Shown: piece by piece, positions 17,032 through 26,184 of the stretch | How the letters are laid out: each line of letters begins with the position of its first letter | Numbering within the stretch: position 1 is the stretch's first letter | Assembly: GCF_013166655.1 (NCBI RefSeq) | Contig: NZ_JABKCA010000044.1 | Coordinates: 1 to 46,804, forward strand | Length of the DNA stretch: 46,804 nt | Source of the DNA: Lentimicrobium sp. L6 | GTDB taxonomy: Bacteria; Bacteroidota; Bacteroidia; Bacteroidales; UBA12170 | Reading direction: 5' to 3' | Made by a program: the position numbers and the translations under genes | Notes under the pieces: generated by a model | Told to the model about the DNA's origin: nothing | Seen by the model: only the letters and a program-made list of their open reading frames with translations | The model's database searches: none

Positions 17032-17106
17032 ATGCATCAATTTTATTTAAACTCCATTTCCTTTCGCTTCCTTGTTAGGAGGCATAACCATAAATCTTTC
17101 AAATGA
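17032..17106 (+). CDS. Possible 24-codon upstream leader ORF
   Basis: A small frame starting ATG at 17032 and ending TGA at 17104-17106, so its stop overlaps the start of the next gene in ATGA. The predicted peptide is 24 residues and basic toward its end (RFLVRRHNHK). An AGGAGG lies inside it at 17077-17082, about 20 bases before the downstream ATG. This geometry fits translational coupling, but nothing in the peptide supports a function and chance is a real alternative. Confidence 0.25.
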   Translation: MHQFYLNSISFRFLVRRHNHKSFK

Positions 17107-18017
17107 AAATCGAAATGAGAAAATTTTATTCAATTATTATTTTATCAATTTTGAGCTTGTCTCTTTTTGCTCAAAATGATACTACAAGTAAATGGACACG
17201 CGGTGGTGACTTTTCTGTTAATTTTAATCAAGTGAATTTCACAAATTGGGCTGCCGGGGGTGATAACTCTGTTTCTGGAGTTACTCTTTTTAATTATGAT
17301 GTTACTTATGATGATGGTAGGAGCTCTTGGAAAAACAAATTTATCATGGGTTATGGTCTTCAATATTTACAAGACGATTATAAAAAGACTGAAGATAAAA
17401 TTGATTTGAGCTCATTATATGGGTATAAAATTTGTAAAAATTGGGATGCCAGTTTTAATGCTTTTATCAAAACTCAGTTTGCTGAAGGTTTCGATGGAGA
17501 TAATGACTCGGTATATGTTTCTAAGTTTATGGCTCCTGGTTATATAGGATTTGGTCCTGGTTTTACCTATAAGCCAGTGGAGTACTTTACTGTTTTTATG
17601 AGCCCTGCAACAGTTCAGTTTGTAGTTGTTAACGACCAGCGCTTAGCGGATGAAGGGGCTTATGGTGTTACTGCAGCAGAATATGATACGGCTGGGATGA
17701 AAATTAAAGATGGTGAAATGATGAAGACACAGTTTGGATTTAATCTTAAAGCTGCATTTAAAAAGGATATTGCTAAAAATGTTAATCTTGAAACTACACT
17801 TGAACTATTTAGTGATTATTTATATAAGCCAGAAAATATTATCGTAAGATGGGACGTCATTATCGATATGGCTGTGAACTCTTGGTTATCTGCGAAATTA
17901 ACTACTGGCTTAATCTATGATGATAACATTGTGATTAACGATAAAAGTGGAAATCCACTTGGGCCTAGAACACAGTTTAAAGAAATGTTTGGTTTAGGAC
18001 TAGGGATTAAGTTCTAA
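17103..18017 (+). CDS. DUF3078 outer-membrane-barrel-like protein
   Basis: A 304-residue exported protein with a signal peptide (MRKFYSIIILSILSLSLFAQN) and the DUF3078 signature: WTRGGDFSVNFNQVNFTNWAAGG near the mature N terminus, then WKNKFIMGYGLQ and YGYKICKNWDASFNAF. Alternating hydrophobic strands with aromatic ends, and the C-terminal GLGLGIKF, suggest an outer-membrane beta-barrel. The molecular role of DUF3078 is not established. Two starts are possible, ATG 17103 and ATG 17115; the second places the basic MRK directly before the hydrophobic core. A clear terminator follows, so it is a single-gene unit. Confidence 0.88.
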   Translation: MKIEMRKFYSIIILSILSLSLFAQNDTTSKWTRGGDFSVNFNQVNFTNWAAGGDNSVSGVTLFNYDVTYDDGRSSWKNKFIMGYGLQYLQDDYKKTEDKIDLSSLYGYKICKNWDASFNAFIKTQFAEGFDGDNDSVYVSKFMAPGYIGFGPGFTYKPVEYFTVFMSPATVQFVVVNDQRLADEGAYGVTAAEYDTAGMKIKDGEMMKTQFGFNLKAAFKKDIAKNVNLETTLELFSDYLYKPENIIVRWDVIIDMAVNSWLSAKLTTGLIYDDNIVINDKSGNPLGPRTQFKEMFGLGLGIKF

Positions 18018-18039
18018 TTTTATTTCAAGTACTGATAAA

Positions 18040-18076
18040 AACGATTTTGGAACACCATTTCCAAAGTCGTTTTTTT
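18040..18076 (+). terminator. Rho-independent terminator
   Basis: AACGATTTTGGAA pairs with TTCCAAAGTCGTT (one wobble), followed by seven T. It ends the DUF3078 transcript. Confidence 0.88.
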
Positions 18077-18134
18077 ATTTACACTCTTAAGTCACATTAA
18101 TTGAAGAATTGATAATTTTGCAAAAAAATAATAA

Positions 18135-18908
18135 TTGAAGGATTCCATTGCTATATTAACTATGTCTATTGAAGATTCTCTAGCTTATTCACTTGATAGT
18201 GTTTCGCAAGAGAGTATCAGTGTTTTTGATACTTTTGAAGGACAAATCACTCCTCAAAATCTCAATAAAGCTGTTGAAGGTTCCTATAGTACTGATTGGC
18301 TCAGCTTAACTTTTCTTGGGATTGTGATTTATTTAATTGTTGTTCGATTTTTGTTTAATTTTAATTTTTCTGAAGCCTTTAAAGGCCTTTTTAAGATAGA
18401 AAGTCTCGATCAAGTCAGTTTTGAAAAACTAACCCAAAATACAGGCTATATATTGACACCCATTTCATCAATTGTTTATGCCTATTATGTCTATTTCTTT
18501 ATAAATCCTAATTATTTACAGCTCGATTTAGACTATTTATTTCTGGTATTTGCCTTTATAATCAGTGTTTTATTTATTTTAAAAGTTTTTTTAGAAAAAA
18601 TAATCTCATTGCTCTTTAATAGCAGAAAGACTTTCCAGTCCTATTTTTCTGATCATCTATATATGCTTGGTATTTCAGGTCTTTTTCAGCTTCCATTTAT
18701 CGTGATTTTTGTTTATAGTCAAATGGTTTTCTTTCTTTGGTTCTCACTTGCTATATTGCTTCTGTTTTGGCTTTTTAGGTTATTAAGGGGGGTGATCATT
18801 GGATATAATCAAAGCCAATTTTCTAAATCATATATATTTTTATACCTTTGCAGCCTCGAAATTTTACCGATTCTGTGGGCGTGTAAATGGCTTATAAATA
18901 ATCAGTAA
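18135..18908 (+). CDS. DUF4271 membrane protein
   Basis: A 257-residue integral membrane protein of the DUF4271 family, recognised by STDWLSLTFLGIVIYLIVVRFLFNF near residue 55 and by its place directly before hemD and rnpA, a conserved Bacteroidota arrangement. It has about six membrane segments and no catalytic motif. The function is unknown. The open frame begins with TTG at 18135; an ATG at 18162 (MSIEDS) is equally acceptable, and nothing decides between them. It ends 33 bases before hemD on the same strand, so co-transcription is likely. Confidence 0.88.
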   Translation: MKDSIAILTMSIEDSLAYSLDSVSQESISVFDTFEGQITPQNLNKAVEGSYSTDWLSLTFLGIVIYLIVVRFLFNFNFSEAFKGLFKIESLDQVSFEKLTQNTGYILTPISSIVYAYYVYFFINPNYLQLDLDYLFLVFAFIISVLFILKVFLEKIISLLFNSRKTFQSYFSDHLYMLGISGLFQLPFIVIFVYSQMVFFLWFSLAILLLFWLFRLLRGVIIGYNQSQFSKSYIFLYLCSLEILPILWACKWLINNQ

Positions 18909-18941
18909 GAAGATATAGGTTTAACACAAAAATTAATCGCC

Positions 18942-19685
18942 TTGAAAATAAAAAATGTACTCATATCTCAGCCCAAGCCGGCTGATGTCGAAAAATCGCC
19001 TTATTACCTTTTGGCCAAAAAGCACAAGGTGAATATTGATTTTAGAAAATTCATTACGATTGAAGGAGTGAATGCTGTAGACTTTAGAAAAGACAAAGTT
19101 CATCTTTTAGAGCATACTGCGGTCATTTTTACTAGTAGAAATGCCATTGATCATTATTTTAGAATGGCAAAAGATATGCGATTGGAGATTCCAGATACCA
19201 TGAAATACTTTTGTGTTTCTGAGGCAATTGCTTATTATCTTCAAAAATATGTAACCTATAGAAAGAGAAAGATTTTTTATGGGAGAGGAAACTTTGCTGG
19301 TGTTTTTGAAATTATTCAAAAACATAAATCCGAGAACTTCCTATTGCCTTGCTCAGATGACTATAAGCAAGATTTACCTAGCATAATGGATGAACACAAG
19401 CTCAAATTTAGTAAAGCTGTAATTTATCAAACATTAGCTAGTGATTTAACTGATCTAGATATCAATAGCTATGATATGTTGGTTTTCTTTAGCCCTACAG
19501 GAGTAAATTCGTTGCATAAGAATTTCCCTAATTATGAGCAAGGAAAAACTATCATTGCATGCTTTGGACCAACAACTGCTCAAGCAGTACTAGATGCTGG
19601 CCTAAGACTGGATATTAAAGCACCTACAAAAACAGCACCATCTATGACAATGGCCCTTGAAGAGTATATTCAAAAGAATTCATAA
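18942..19685 (+). CDS. hemD: Uroporphyrinogen-III synthase
   Basis: It cyclises hydroxymethylbilane to uroporphyrinogen III with inversion of ring D, in heme synthesis. The 247-residue protein has the two-domain HemD fold: KIKNVLISQPKP at the N terminus, VIFTSRNAIDHYF (about 60-73), LPCSDDYKQDLPSIMDEH (in the second domain), and FFSPTGVNSL plus CFGPTTAQAVLDAGLRLDIKAPTKTAPSM, which are the family's most conserved parts. Translation starts at TTG; the conserved KIKNVLISQPKP block begins right after it and no in-frame ATG precedes it, so the rare start is well supported. It lies in DUF4271-hemD-rnpA. Confidence 0.92.
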   Translation: MKIKNVLISQPKPADVEKSPYYLLAKKHKVNIDFRKFITIEGVNAVDFRKDKVHLLEHTAVIFTSRNAIDHYFRMAKDMRLEIPDTMKYFCVSEAIAYYLQKYVTYRKRKIFYGRGNFAGVFEIIQKHKSENFLLPCSDDYKQDLPSIMDEHKLKFSKAVIYQTLASDLTDLDINSYDMLVFFSPTGVNSLHKNFPNYEQGKTIIACFGPTTAQAVLDAGLRLDIKAPTKTAPSMTMALEEYIQKNS

Positions 19686-19701
19686 GTGAAAACTTGTTTT
19701 C

Positions 19702-20088
19702 ATGAAAAATACATTGCCTATAACTGAAAGCCTGAAAAGCAAGAAGCTGATCAGGCTTTTGTTTGAGTCAGGTAAATCTGAGTTCACTTATCCATTTAAA
19801 ATACTTTATAAAGTCGTTGATTTAGATGAAAATCATCCTGCTCAGTATATGATAAGTGTGAGTAAAAAGCGAATAAAAACTGCGGTGGGTAGAAACCATA
19901 TTAAGCGATTATTTAGGGAAACCTATCGAAAAAATAAACATCCACTGCATGAAATTCTATTGAAGGAAGATAGGAAATTAGCGTTAGTCTTTATATTTGT
20001 TGGAAAACCAAATATAAAATATCAGCAGATGGAGGATAGAATTAAAATAGCGATTGCTTCCCTCACTGAAAAGATGCAAAAAATCTAG
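19702..20088 (+). CDS. rnpA: Ribonuclease P protein component
   Basis: The protein subunit of RNase P, which helps the RNA subunit cut 5' leaders from pre-tRNAs. The 128-residue basic protein has the start ESLKSKKLIRLLFESGKS, the strand MISVSKKRIKTAVGRNHIKRLFRETYR carrying the RNR-type signature helix, and the C-terminal ALVFIFVGKPNIKYQQMEDRI. It follows hemD by 16 bases. In many bacteria rnpA sits beside rpmH near the origin; in Bacteroidota it sits with hemD as here, so the location does not mark an origin of replication. Confidence 0.94.
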   Translation: MKNTLPITESLKSKKLIRLLFESGKSEFTYPFKILYKVVDLDENHPAQYMISVSKKRIKTAVGRNHIKRLFRETYRKNKHPLHEILLKEDRKLALVFIFVGKPNIKYQQMEDRIKIAIASLTEKMQKI

Positions 20089-20163
20089 ATCAATTGTTTT
20101 TAAGTAAGTTTTGCTTAACAAATATTTCCATGACCAACCATACCAAATTCTTGAATCTTTGGC

Positions 20164-20171
20164 TATCTTTG
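20164..20171 (+). promoter_or_regulatory. Putative -7 element of the (p)ppGpp gene (TATCTTTG)
   Basis: An exact TAnnTTTG match 22 bases before the ATG. No -33 TTTG at the usual spacing. Confidence 0.45.
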
Positions 20172-20193
20172 TGTACTACATAAACCGCTGCAT

Positions 20194-22449
20194 ATGTATA
20201 TAATTGATGAGGAACTAGAAAAACAAGAAATACTAAGGCTTTATCGCAGGATTTTAAGAATGCGACTGACCAAAAAAGATGATAAAAGCGATGCTAAAAT
20301 TATCCGGAAAGCCTTTAATGTTGCCAACGAAGCGCATAAAGGAATGCGCCGTCGTAGTGGTGAGCCTTATATTTTGCATCCTCTAAATGTGGCATTAATT
20401 TGCGTAGAACAATTGGGATTAGGTACCAAAAGCATCGTGAGTGCCCTCCTCCACGATGTGGTAGAAGATACCGATTATACCATAGAAGATATTAAAGCCT
20501 TATTTGGTGATAAAGTAGCCATGATTGTGAGTGGCCTCACCAAAATCAAAGGTATGTTGCGTAAGAGTAATGTGGAATCGGAGCAAGCTGAGAACTTTAA
20601 GAGACTTATTCTTACCCTTTCCGAAGATGTCAGAGTGATTTTGGTTAAGATGGCCGACCGTTTGCATAATATGCGGACATTGGACAGTATGCCTCATGAA
20701 AAGCAGCTGAAAATTGCATCCGAAACCAATTACCTTTTTGCTCCTTTAGCTCATAGGTTAGGCTTATATGCTCTAAAGACGGAACTTGAAGATCTTTCTT
20801 TTAAGTATACTGATCCTCAGGCCTACGATATGATTGTGGAGAACATGAAAGAGACAGAGGATGAGAGAAAAAGGTTTATTAAAACCTTCTTAACTCCTAT
20901 TAAAATTGAACTCAATAAGGCCAAATACGATTACAAAATTCTAGATCGAGAGAAATCCTCTTTTTCTATTTGGAAGAAGATGCAAACCAAGAAAGTTCCT
21001 TTTAGTGAGATCTATGATATTTTTGCTATCAGAATCATCATCAATTCAAAACCGGAAAATGAGAAGAAGGATTGCTTGATGGTTTATTCTATTATCACCG
21101 ACTATTATTTTCCAAATGAGGATCGCTTCCGGGATTGGATTTCCACTCCCAAAGAAAATGGTTATGAGAGCTTGCACACTACAGTGATGAGCAAAACAGG
21201 AAAATGGGTAGAGGTTCAAATTAGAACCACGAGAATGGACGAGATTGCCGAGAAAGGTTATGCTGCCCATTGGAAGTATAAATCGGATGTGAATAAGGTG
21301 GAAAGTGGTCTAGATGAGTGGATGGCTAAAGTGAGAGAGATGTTAGTAAAGAATGACATAGATGCCATGGATTTTATGTCGGAATTCAAGCTTAACCTTT
21401 TTGCAAAAGAAATAATGGTTTTTACACCACGAGGAGATATGAAAAAGTTACCTCAGGACAGTACACCCATCGATTTCGCCTATGCAATTCATACCGATTT
21501 GGGAAATACCTGTATGGCTGCTGAGGTAAACGGAAAAATCACCGCTCTTAACCATAATTTAAAGCCTGGTGATATTGTTAAGATTATTAGTTCTGATAAC
21601 CATTCTCCCCAAGAAGCTTGGCTCGATTGGGTGATTACATCTAAAGCCAAAAATCAGATTAAAAACTCTCTTAAGGAATTAAAGAAAGCCAATAGAAAAC
21701 AGGGTGAAGAAATTATTGAAGGCTTATTTAAAAACCAAAATGCAGAGTATAATAAAGAAGCATTACAAAAATTGATGAAGTGCTTGGGTTGCCAATCTAA
21801 ACTCAATTTCTTTCATAACGTTGTTACTGGAAAGGTAGCAGAAGCAGAGATCAAGCAATGTCTTCAAAAGAATGAAAAGTCATTGTGGCAAAGAGTCCTT
21901 CCTTCCTTTTTGACCAATAGAACTACCGGACCACAAACTTTGGAGGAGTCTATTACTGAGGCTATTCAGAAGAACCCTGAGAAGCTGATGCTCGATAAGA
22001 ATGCCAAGGGGAAAGACCTGAAGTATATCATAGCTGACTGTTGTAATCCTATTCCTGGAGATGACGTCATTGGGATTAATATTAACAAGAAACCCATTGC
22101 TATCCATAGAACCAATTGTCCTGAAGCTATAGGTTTAATGTCTACTTACGGAAAGCAAATTATTAAAGCCAAGTGGAATTTTGGTGAACGAGTAGGATTC
22201 CTAGCAGGTATTCATATTACAGGGTCCGATTCTCAAGGTTTGGTGAGTAATATCACCAATGTGATTTCTGATAATTATGGTATCAATATGCGATCTATTC
22301 ACTTTACCACCAGTGCCAATTATGCTGACGGAACCATTACGCTTTATATTAACGATACCAAAAGTCTCATCAAACTCATGAGGAATATTAAGGAATTGCG
22401 AGGGGTAGAAAAAGTAGAAAGAATAGATAGTATTCAGGAATTTCATTAG
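20194..22449 (+). CDS. Bifunctional (p)ppGpp synthetase/hydrolase (RelA/SpoT)
   Basis: A cytoplasmic enzyme that makes and breaks the alarmone (p)ppGpp. The 751-residue length is full for a Rel/SpoT protein. The hydrolase domain is intact: HD at residues 87-88 followed by ED at 91-92 (LLHDVVEDTD), with YILHPLNVAL before it and VKMADRLHNMRTL after. The synthetase domain is intact: REKSSFSIWKKM, RFRDWISTPKENGYESLHTTV (G323-H328) and EVQIRTTRMDEIAEKGYAAHW. A TGS domain (about 405-465, VFTPRGDMKKLPQDSTPIDFAYAIHT) and a C-terminal ACT domain (about 670-750) give the usual regulatory tail, and cysteines near 528-533 (KCLGCQ) fit the conserved middle region. Both activities should work. It stands alone behind its own promoter box. 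Confidence 0.96.
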   Translation: MYIIDEELEKQEILRLYRRILRMRLTKKDDKSDAKIIRKAFNVANEAHKGMRRRSGEPYILHPLNVALICVEQLGLGTKSIVSALLHDVVEDTDYTIEDIKALFGDKVAMIVSGLTKIKGMLRKSNVESEQAENFKRLILTLSEDVRVILVKMADRLHNMRTLDSMPHEKQLKIASETNYLFAPLAHRLGLYALKTELEDLSFKYTDPQAYDMIVENMKETEDERKRFIKTFLTPIKIELNKAKYDYKILDREKSSFSIWKKMQTKKVPFSEIYDIFAIRIIINSKPENEKKDCLMVYSIITDYYFPNEDRFRDWISTPKENGYESLHTTVMSKTGKWVEVQIRTTRMDEIAEKGYAAHWKYKSDVNKVESGLDEWMAKVREMLVKNDIDAMDFMSEFKLNLFAKEIMVFTPRGDMKKLPQDSTPIDFAYAIHTDLGNTCMAAEVNGKITALNHNLKPGDIVKIISSDNHSPQEAWLDWVITSKAKNQIKNSLKELKKANRKQGEEIIEGLFKNQNAEYNKEALQKLMKCLGCQSKLNFFHNVVTGKVAEAEIKQCLQKNEKSLWQRVLPSFLTNRTTGPQTLEESITEAIQKNPEKLMLDKNAKGKDLKYIIADCCNPIPGDDVIGININKKPIAIHRTNCPEAIGLMSTYGKQIIKAKWNFGERVGFLAGIHITGSDSQGLVSNITNVISDNYGINMRSIHFTTSANYADGTITLYINDTKSLIKLMRNIKELRGVEKVERIDSIQEFH

Positions 22450-22512
22450 GTTTTTTATCTCACTAGCTAAAGGACCCTGAGTCTTTCGAAGATTAGCTCC
22501 GTAGTGCATTAC

Positions 22513-22544
22513 AACTCAACGAACTCAACGAACTCAACGAACTC
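22513..22544. repeat. 9-base tandem repeat
   Basis: The unit AACTCAACG occurs three times without mismatch, followed by a partial fourth copy (AACTC). It lies 63 bases past the (p)ppGpp gene stop and well before the next promoter. No function is evident; copy number is likely to vary between strains. Confidence 0.85.
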
Positions 22545-22587
22545 TAAGTACTCTTTTATTTAGAATACCCCTAAATAAATAATATCA

Positions 22588-22618
22588 TTTCATCGGATAA
22601 ACAACTTTTCTAATTTTG
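22588..22618 (+). promoter_or_regulatory. Putative Bacteroidota promoter of the C25 peptidase
   Basis: TTTC at 22588-22591 (one mismatch to the -33 TTTG), 19 bases, then the exact -7 box TAATTTTG at 22611-22618. The leader to ATG 22683 would be about 58 bases. Confidence 0.55.
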
Positions 22619-22682
22619 TGGGAGTCACATATATGTCTCAAAAAAGGCATCGTATGCTATTATAAACACACACATTCCTAAA

Positions 22683-25600
22683 ATGAAAAAAACTTTATCC
22701 TTTATCATGATTTTGTTTCTTGCCATTCAAATTCATGCCGAAACCATTGAGAAAACCTATTTCTTTAATGATTTTCAAGTAAGAGCCACTTCAGGTAATT
22801 ACTATATGATTGATGCTAATGGAGCTTTGAATACTGCAGTTATCGGACAACCATTATTGCCATGGTTTGCAGCCAATTTCGTATTACCTCCAGGTGAGGA
22901 AATAGAATCCGTAGAATTTATTGGTAATGATTTGGTGACCATGGCTGGAAACTATCAGTTAATGCCAAAGCAATATGCACAGCCCATTAGTAAAGGAAAA
23001 TCGGGTGAGTTTGCAAAAGATGAAAACATTTATCAATCAAATGAAGCCTATCCAATAATAGGAAACCAAACTCATAATACTCAGTTTTGGGCTGGTCATG
23101 GAATAGGGACTGTAAATTATACTCCTTTTGTTTATCATGCCAAATCTGGAGAAATTAATTACTACCGACAAGTGAGCTTGGTGATCAAAACTAAAAGTAC
23201 TGAAAAGGCTCAAGCTGCTCTTCAACTCCTGAACTCCACCAAAAATCAGCTGGTTTCGGAATTTATAGAGAATCCAGAAAGCTTGAAAACTTATCCTCAA
23301 ATAGCCTCCTCTAAATCTACCGATTACGATTATCTCATTATTACTCCAGAGGAGTTTGTTAGTGAGTTTGATGCTTTGGTTTATCATTACCTTGTCAGAG
23401 GAATGAAAACTATAGTAAAAAGCAAAGAAGAAGTTCTAGCTGAAATGGATGGGCAAGATGCACAAGAGAAAATCAGAAACTATATCATTCAAGAATATAT
23501 AGCAAATAATGTAACTTATGTGATGCTTGGTGGTGATGTGGAGCATATTCCTTATCGTGGATTTTATTGCTCCGTTCAGTCTTCCTCTGTTTATGAAGAT
23601 GATAACATCCCATCCGATTTGTATTATTCTGCTTTAGATGGAAACTGGAATGCTGATGGGGATGGTAAATGGGGAGAGATTGGAGAAGATGATTTATTAC
23701 CAGAAGTAGCCGTAGCTCGTTTTTCATTCTCCAATACCACTGAATTGGCTAGCATGCTCAATAAAACCACCAATTATCAAAGCAATCCTGTTTTAGGTAA
23801 CCTAGCACATCCCATGATGGCTGGAGAACATTTATATGATAATCCTATCACTTGGGGATCTGATTATTTAGAATTGATGATTGGTTATCAAAATGAAAAT
23901 GGATACGAAACCACAGGAATCCCTACAACTAATACTTTTACTAAATTATATGATGAGGAATCTACTTGGTCTTCTACCGATCTTACCAACGAAATCAACC
24001 AAGGTAAAAACTTTGTTCACCATGTTGGACACGCCAACGAGAACACCGTAATGAAATACTATACCAGTGATATCACCAATAGCGCTTTCTCTGGTGCCAA
24101 TGGAGTCGATAATCAATTCACCAATATATATACCCATGGTTGTATTTGTGGTAGTTTCGATGCTAGCGATTGTATAGCTGAACAAATGGTTAAAATTGAC
24201 AATTTTGCAGCTGCTTTCGTAGGAAACTCTCGTTATGGTTGGTTTAACGAAGGACAAACTGAAGGACCATCGGCACATATACATCGAGAATTTGTAAATG
24301 CACTTTATCATGAGCGTGAATATAGAATTGGAATGGCTCATATGCTTTCTAAATTTGAAACAGCACCTTGGGTAAACGCTGCAGGTCAGCATGAAGAGGG
24401 AGCCCTCCGTTGGTGTTTCTACGATTGTAATGTTTTAGGGGATCCTGCTATGGGTATCTGGACTGCAGAGCCTAGAGAAGTATATATTACTAGTCCTTCA
24501 ACAATTGCGATTGGTCAAGAAACATTTAATATTGAAGTTTCAACAGCGTCTGGAGATGTTCCTTATGCAATGAATGCAACATTAATTATGGATGACAATA
24601 TTTATGGGACTTCTGATTTCCCAGATACAGGCATGCTAGAAATGGAAATAGACCCTGTTTTTACCAATGTAGGAGCTGCCACACTTTGGGTAACAGGTTA
24701 TAATTTACTTCCTCAGTCCTTCGAAGTTCAAATCATTCCTGCCGAAGGTGCCTATGTGGTTTTTGCTGGCTGCGAAATAGAGGATGCTTCTGGAAATAAT
24801 AATGGAATGTTAGATTATGGAGAAACTGTTTCGCTAAACATGAGTCTAGAAAATGTAGGTGCTATAGCTGCAGAGAGTATTGTAGCCAATATGTCTTGTT
24901 CTAATGATAATATTACTCTCAATAATACCTCAGCAACATTTGGCGATATCGCTGGTAATTCGACTGTAGAATTAGAAGCTGCATTTGAAATTACTGTTTC
25001 CAATGATATTGAAAATGGCACTCCTGTGGTTTTTGATTTGGAATTTATTGGTGATAATGGAACTTGGGAAACTCAAATGACCATTATAGCCCATGCACCT
25101 GCTTTCGAAATTACATCTTTCAGCCTCAACGATGAAGCCGGAAACAATAACGGAAGACTTGACCCAGGAGAAACTGTAATCTTTAGTGTAGCTGTTGCTA
25201 ACACAGGTTCTTCATTATCGCCAAATCTTAATAATGTATTGACCAGCGATAGCGATTTTATAACGATCAATAATGGAACACAAAGCCATGATGCCTTAGC
25301 TTCTGCCGAAGAAGCCGAGCTTAGTTTTGAAATCTCAGTTTCTGCAAGTGCTCAAGTTGGTGATATTGCACATCTAATGATGGATGTGGATGCTGGTGAA
25401 TATGGCACCTATATGTCTTATTATTTCACAATAGGATTACAGGTGGAAGATTGGGAAACTGCAGGTTTTGACCAATATGAATGGGAAACATCTGGAGATG
25501 CTCCTTGGAGTATTACTACCACAAACCCCTATGAAGGAGATCATTGTGTAGGATCAGGAACTATCTCTCATAATCAATCAAGTGATATGATGCTCGAAGT

Positions 25601-26132
25601 GGATGTTTTAAATAATGATAGCATTAGTTTCTATTATAAAGTATCCTCCGAGGGCAATTATGATTTCCTTAGATTTTTAATCGATGAAAACGAAATGGAC
25701 AAATGGTCTGGCGAAGAAGCCTGGACCAGAAAAGCTTATCTCATAACGGCAGGTTCTCATAGTTTCTCTTGGAATTATACTAAAGATGGTTCTGCTTCAA
25801 ATGGAGACGATAAAGCTTGGGTAGATTATATTGTATTTCCTGCTTTAGGCTTGATTAATAATGTAGCACAACTTGGACAAGAAATCTCATTAGATTTTTA
25901 TCCAAATCCAGTGATGGAAACCGCTTATTTACAGTTTGAAAATTTAGAAGCTCAAGTGATCAGTATTCAGTTGATTGATCCTCTTGGTAAAGCAAGCCAA
26001 ATTTCTAGTGAGTCATATACTGTAGGTGAACAGCAAATAGAGTTAAGCTTAAGTGAATTAGCTTCAGGTACCTATACTTTGGTATTAACGAGTAAGAACA
26101 AAGTATCTACCATTCAGTTTATTAAATTGTAA
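22683..26132 (+). CDS. Secreted gingipain-like C25 cysteine peptidase with T9SS signal
   Basis: A 1149-residue exported protease with a signal peptide (about 1-19, IQIHA-E) and a Propeptide_C25-like region (about 20-190). The peptidase domain spans about 215-600: YVMLGGDVEHIPYRGFY, the catalytic His450 in HHVGHANEN and Cys487 in THGCICGSF, the latter aligning with the CxNGDF of gingipains. An Ig-like domain follows (ITSPSTIAIGQETFNIEV). Two ~116-residue beta repeats each start with a DxxGNNNGxLDxGET loop (near 701 and 817). A jelly-roll-like domain (about 930-1060) precedes the T9SS type A sorting domain (LDFYPNPV at 1070 to GTYTLVLTSKNKVSTIQFIKL). The final domain sends the protein across the outer membrane and commonly leads to surface anchoring. 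Arg or Lys preference cannot be read. A terminator follows. Confidence 0.93.
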   Translation: MKKTLSFIMILFLAIQIHAETIEKTYFFNDFQVRATSGNYYMIDANGALNTAVIGQPLLPWFAANFVLPPGEEIESVEFIGNDLVTMAGNYQLMPKQYAQPISKGKSGEFAKDENIYQSNEAYPIIGNQTHNTQFWAGHGIGTVNYTPFVYHAKSGEINYYRQVSLVIKTKSTEKAQAALQLLNSTKNQLVSEFIENPESLKTYPQIASSKSTDYDYLIITPEEFVSEFDALVYHYLVRGMKTIVKSKEEVLAEMDGQDAQEKIRNYIIQEYIANNVTYVMLGGDVEHIPYRGFYCSVQSSSVYEDDNIPSDLYYSALDGNWNADGDGKWGEIGEDDLLPEVAVARFSFSNTTELASMLNKTTNYQSNPVLGNLAHPMMAGEHLYDNPITWGSDYLELMIGYQNENGYETTGIPTTNTFTKLYDEESTWSSTDLTNEINQGKNFVHHVGHANENTVMKYYTSDITNSAFSGANGVDNQFTNIYTHGCICGSFDASDCIAEQMVKIDNFAAAFVGNSRYGWFNEGQTEGPSAHIHREFVNALYHEREYRIGMAHMLSKFETAPWVNAAGQHEEGALRWCFYDCNVLGDPAMGIWTAEPREVYITSPSTIAIGQETFNIEVSTASGDVPYAMNATLIMDDNIYGTSDFPDTGMLEMEIDPVFTNVGAATLWVTGYNLLPQSFEVQIIPAEGAYVVFAGCEIEDASGNNNGMLDYGETVSLNMSLENVGAIAAESIVANMSCSNDNITLNNTSATFGDIAGNSTVELEAAFEITVSNDIENGTPVVFDLEFIGDNGTWETQMTIIAHAPAFEITSFSLNDEAGNNNGRLDPGETVIFSVAVANTGSSLSPNLNNVLTSDSDFITINNGTQSHDALASAEEAELSFEISVSASAQVGDIAHLMMDVDAGEYGTYMSYYFTIGLQVEDWETAGFDQYEWETSGDAPWSITTTNPYEGDHCVGSGTISHNQSSDMMLEVDVLNNDSISFYYKVSSEGNYDFLRFLIDENEMDKWSGEEAWTRKAYLITAGSHSFSWNYTKDGSASNGDDKAWVDYIVFPALGLINNVAQLGQEISLDFYPNPVMETAYLQFENLEAQVISIQLIDPLGKASQISSESYTVGEQQIELSLSELASGTYTLVLTSKNKVSTIQFIKL

Positions 26133-26150
26133 ATCAATAAAATATATTGA

Positions 26151-26183
26151 AATAGCTCTTCATTTATGGAGGGCTATTTTTTT
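26151..26183 (+). terminator. Rho-independent terminator
   Basis: AATAGCTCTTC / GGAGGGCTATT (with wobbles) around an ATTTAT loop, then seven T. Nearly the same hairpin recurs at 27503-27533. Confidence 0.8.
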
Positions 26184-26184
26184 A

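Noticed and set aside
19702-20088. rnpA as a marker of a replication origin
   Set aside because: No dnaA, rpmH or DnaA-box cluster is present; in Bacteroidota rnpA normally sits with hemD.
23946-24392. 148-codon frame opposite the C25 peptidase
   Set aside because: It is antisense to the catalytic His/Cys region of a well-supported gene and has no domain.
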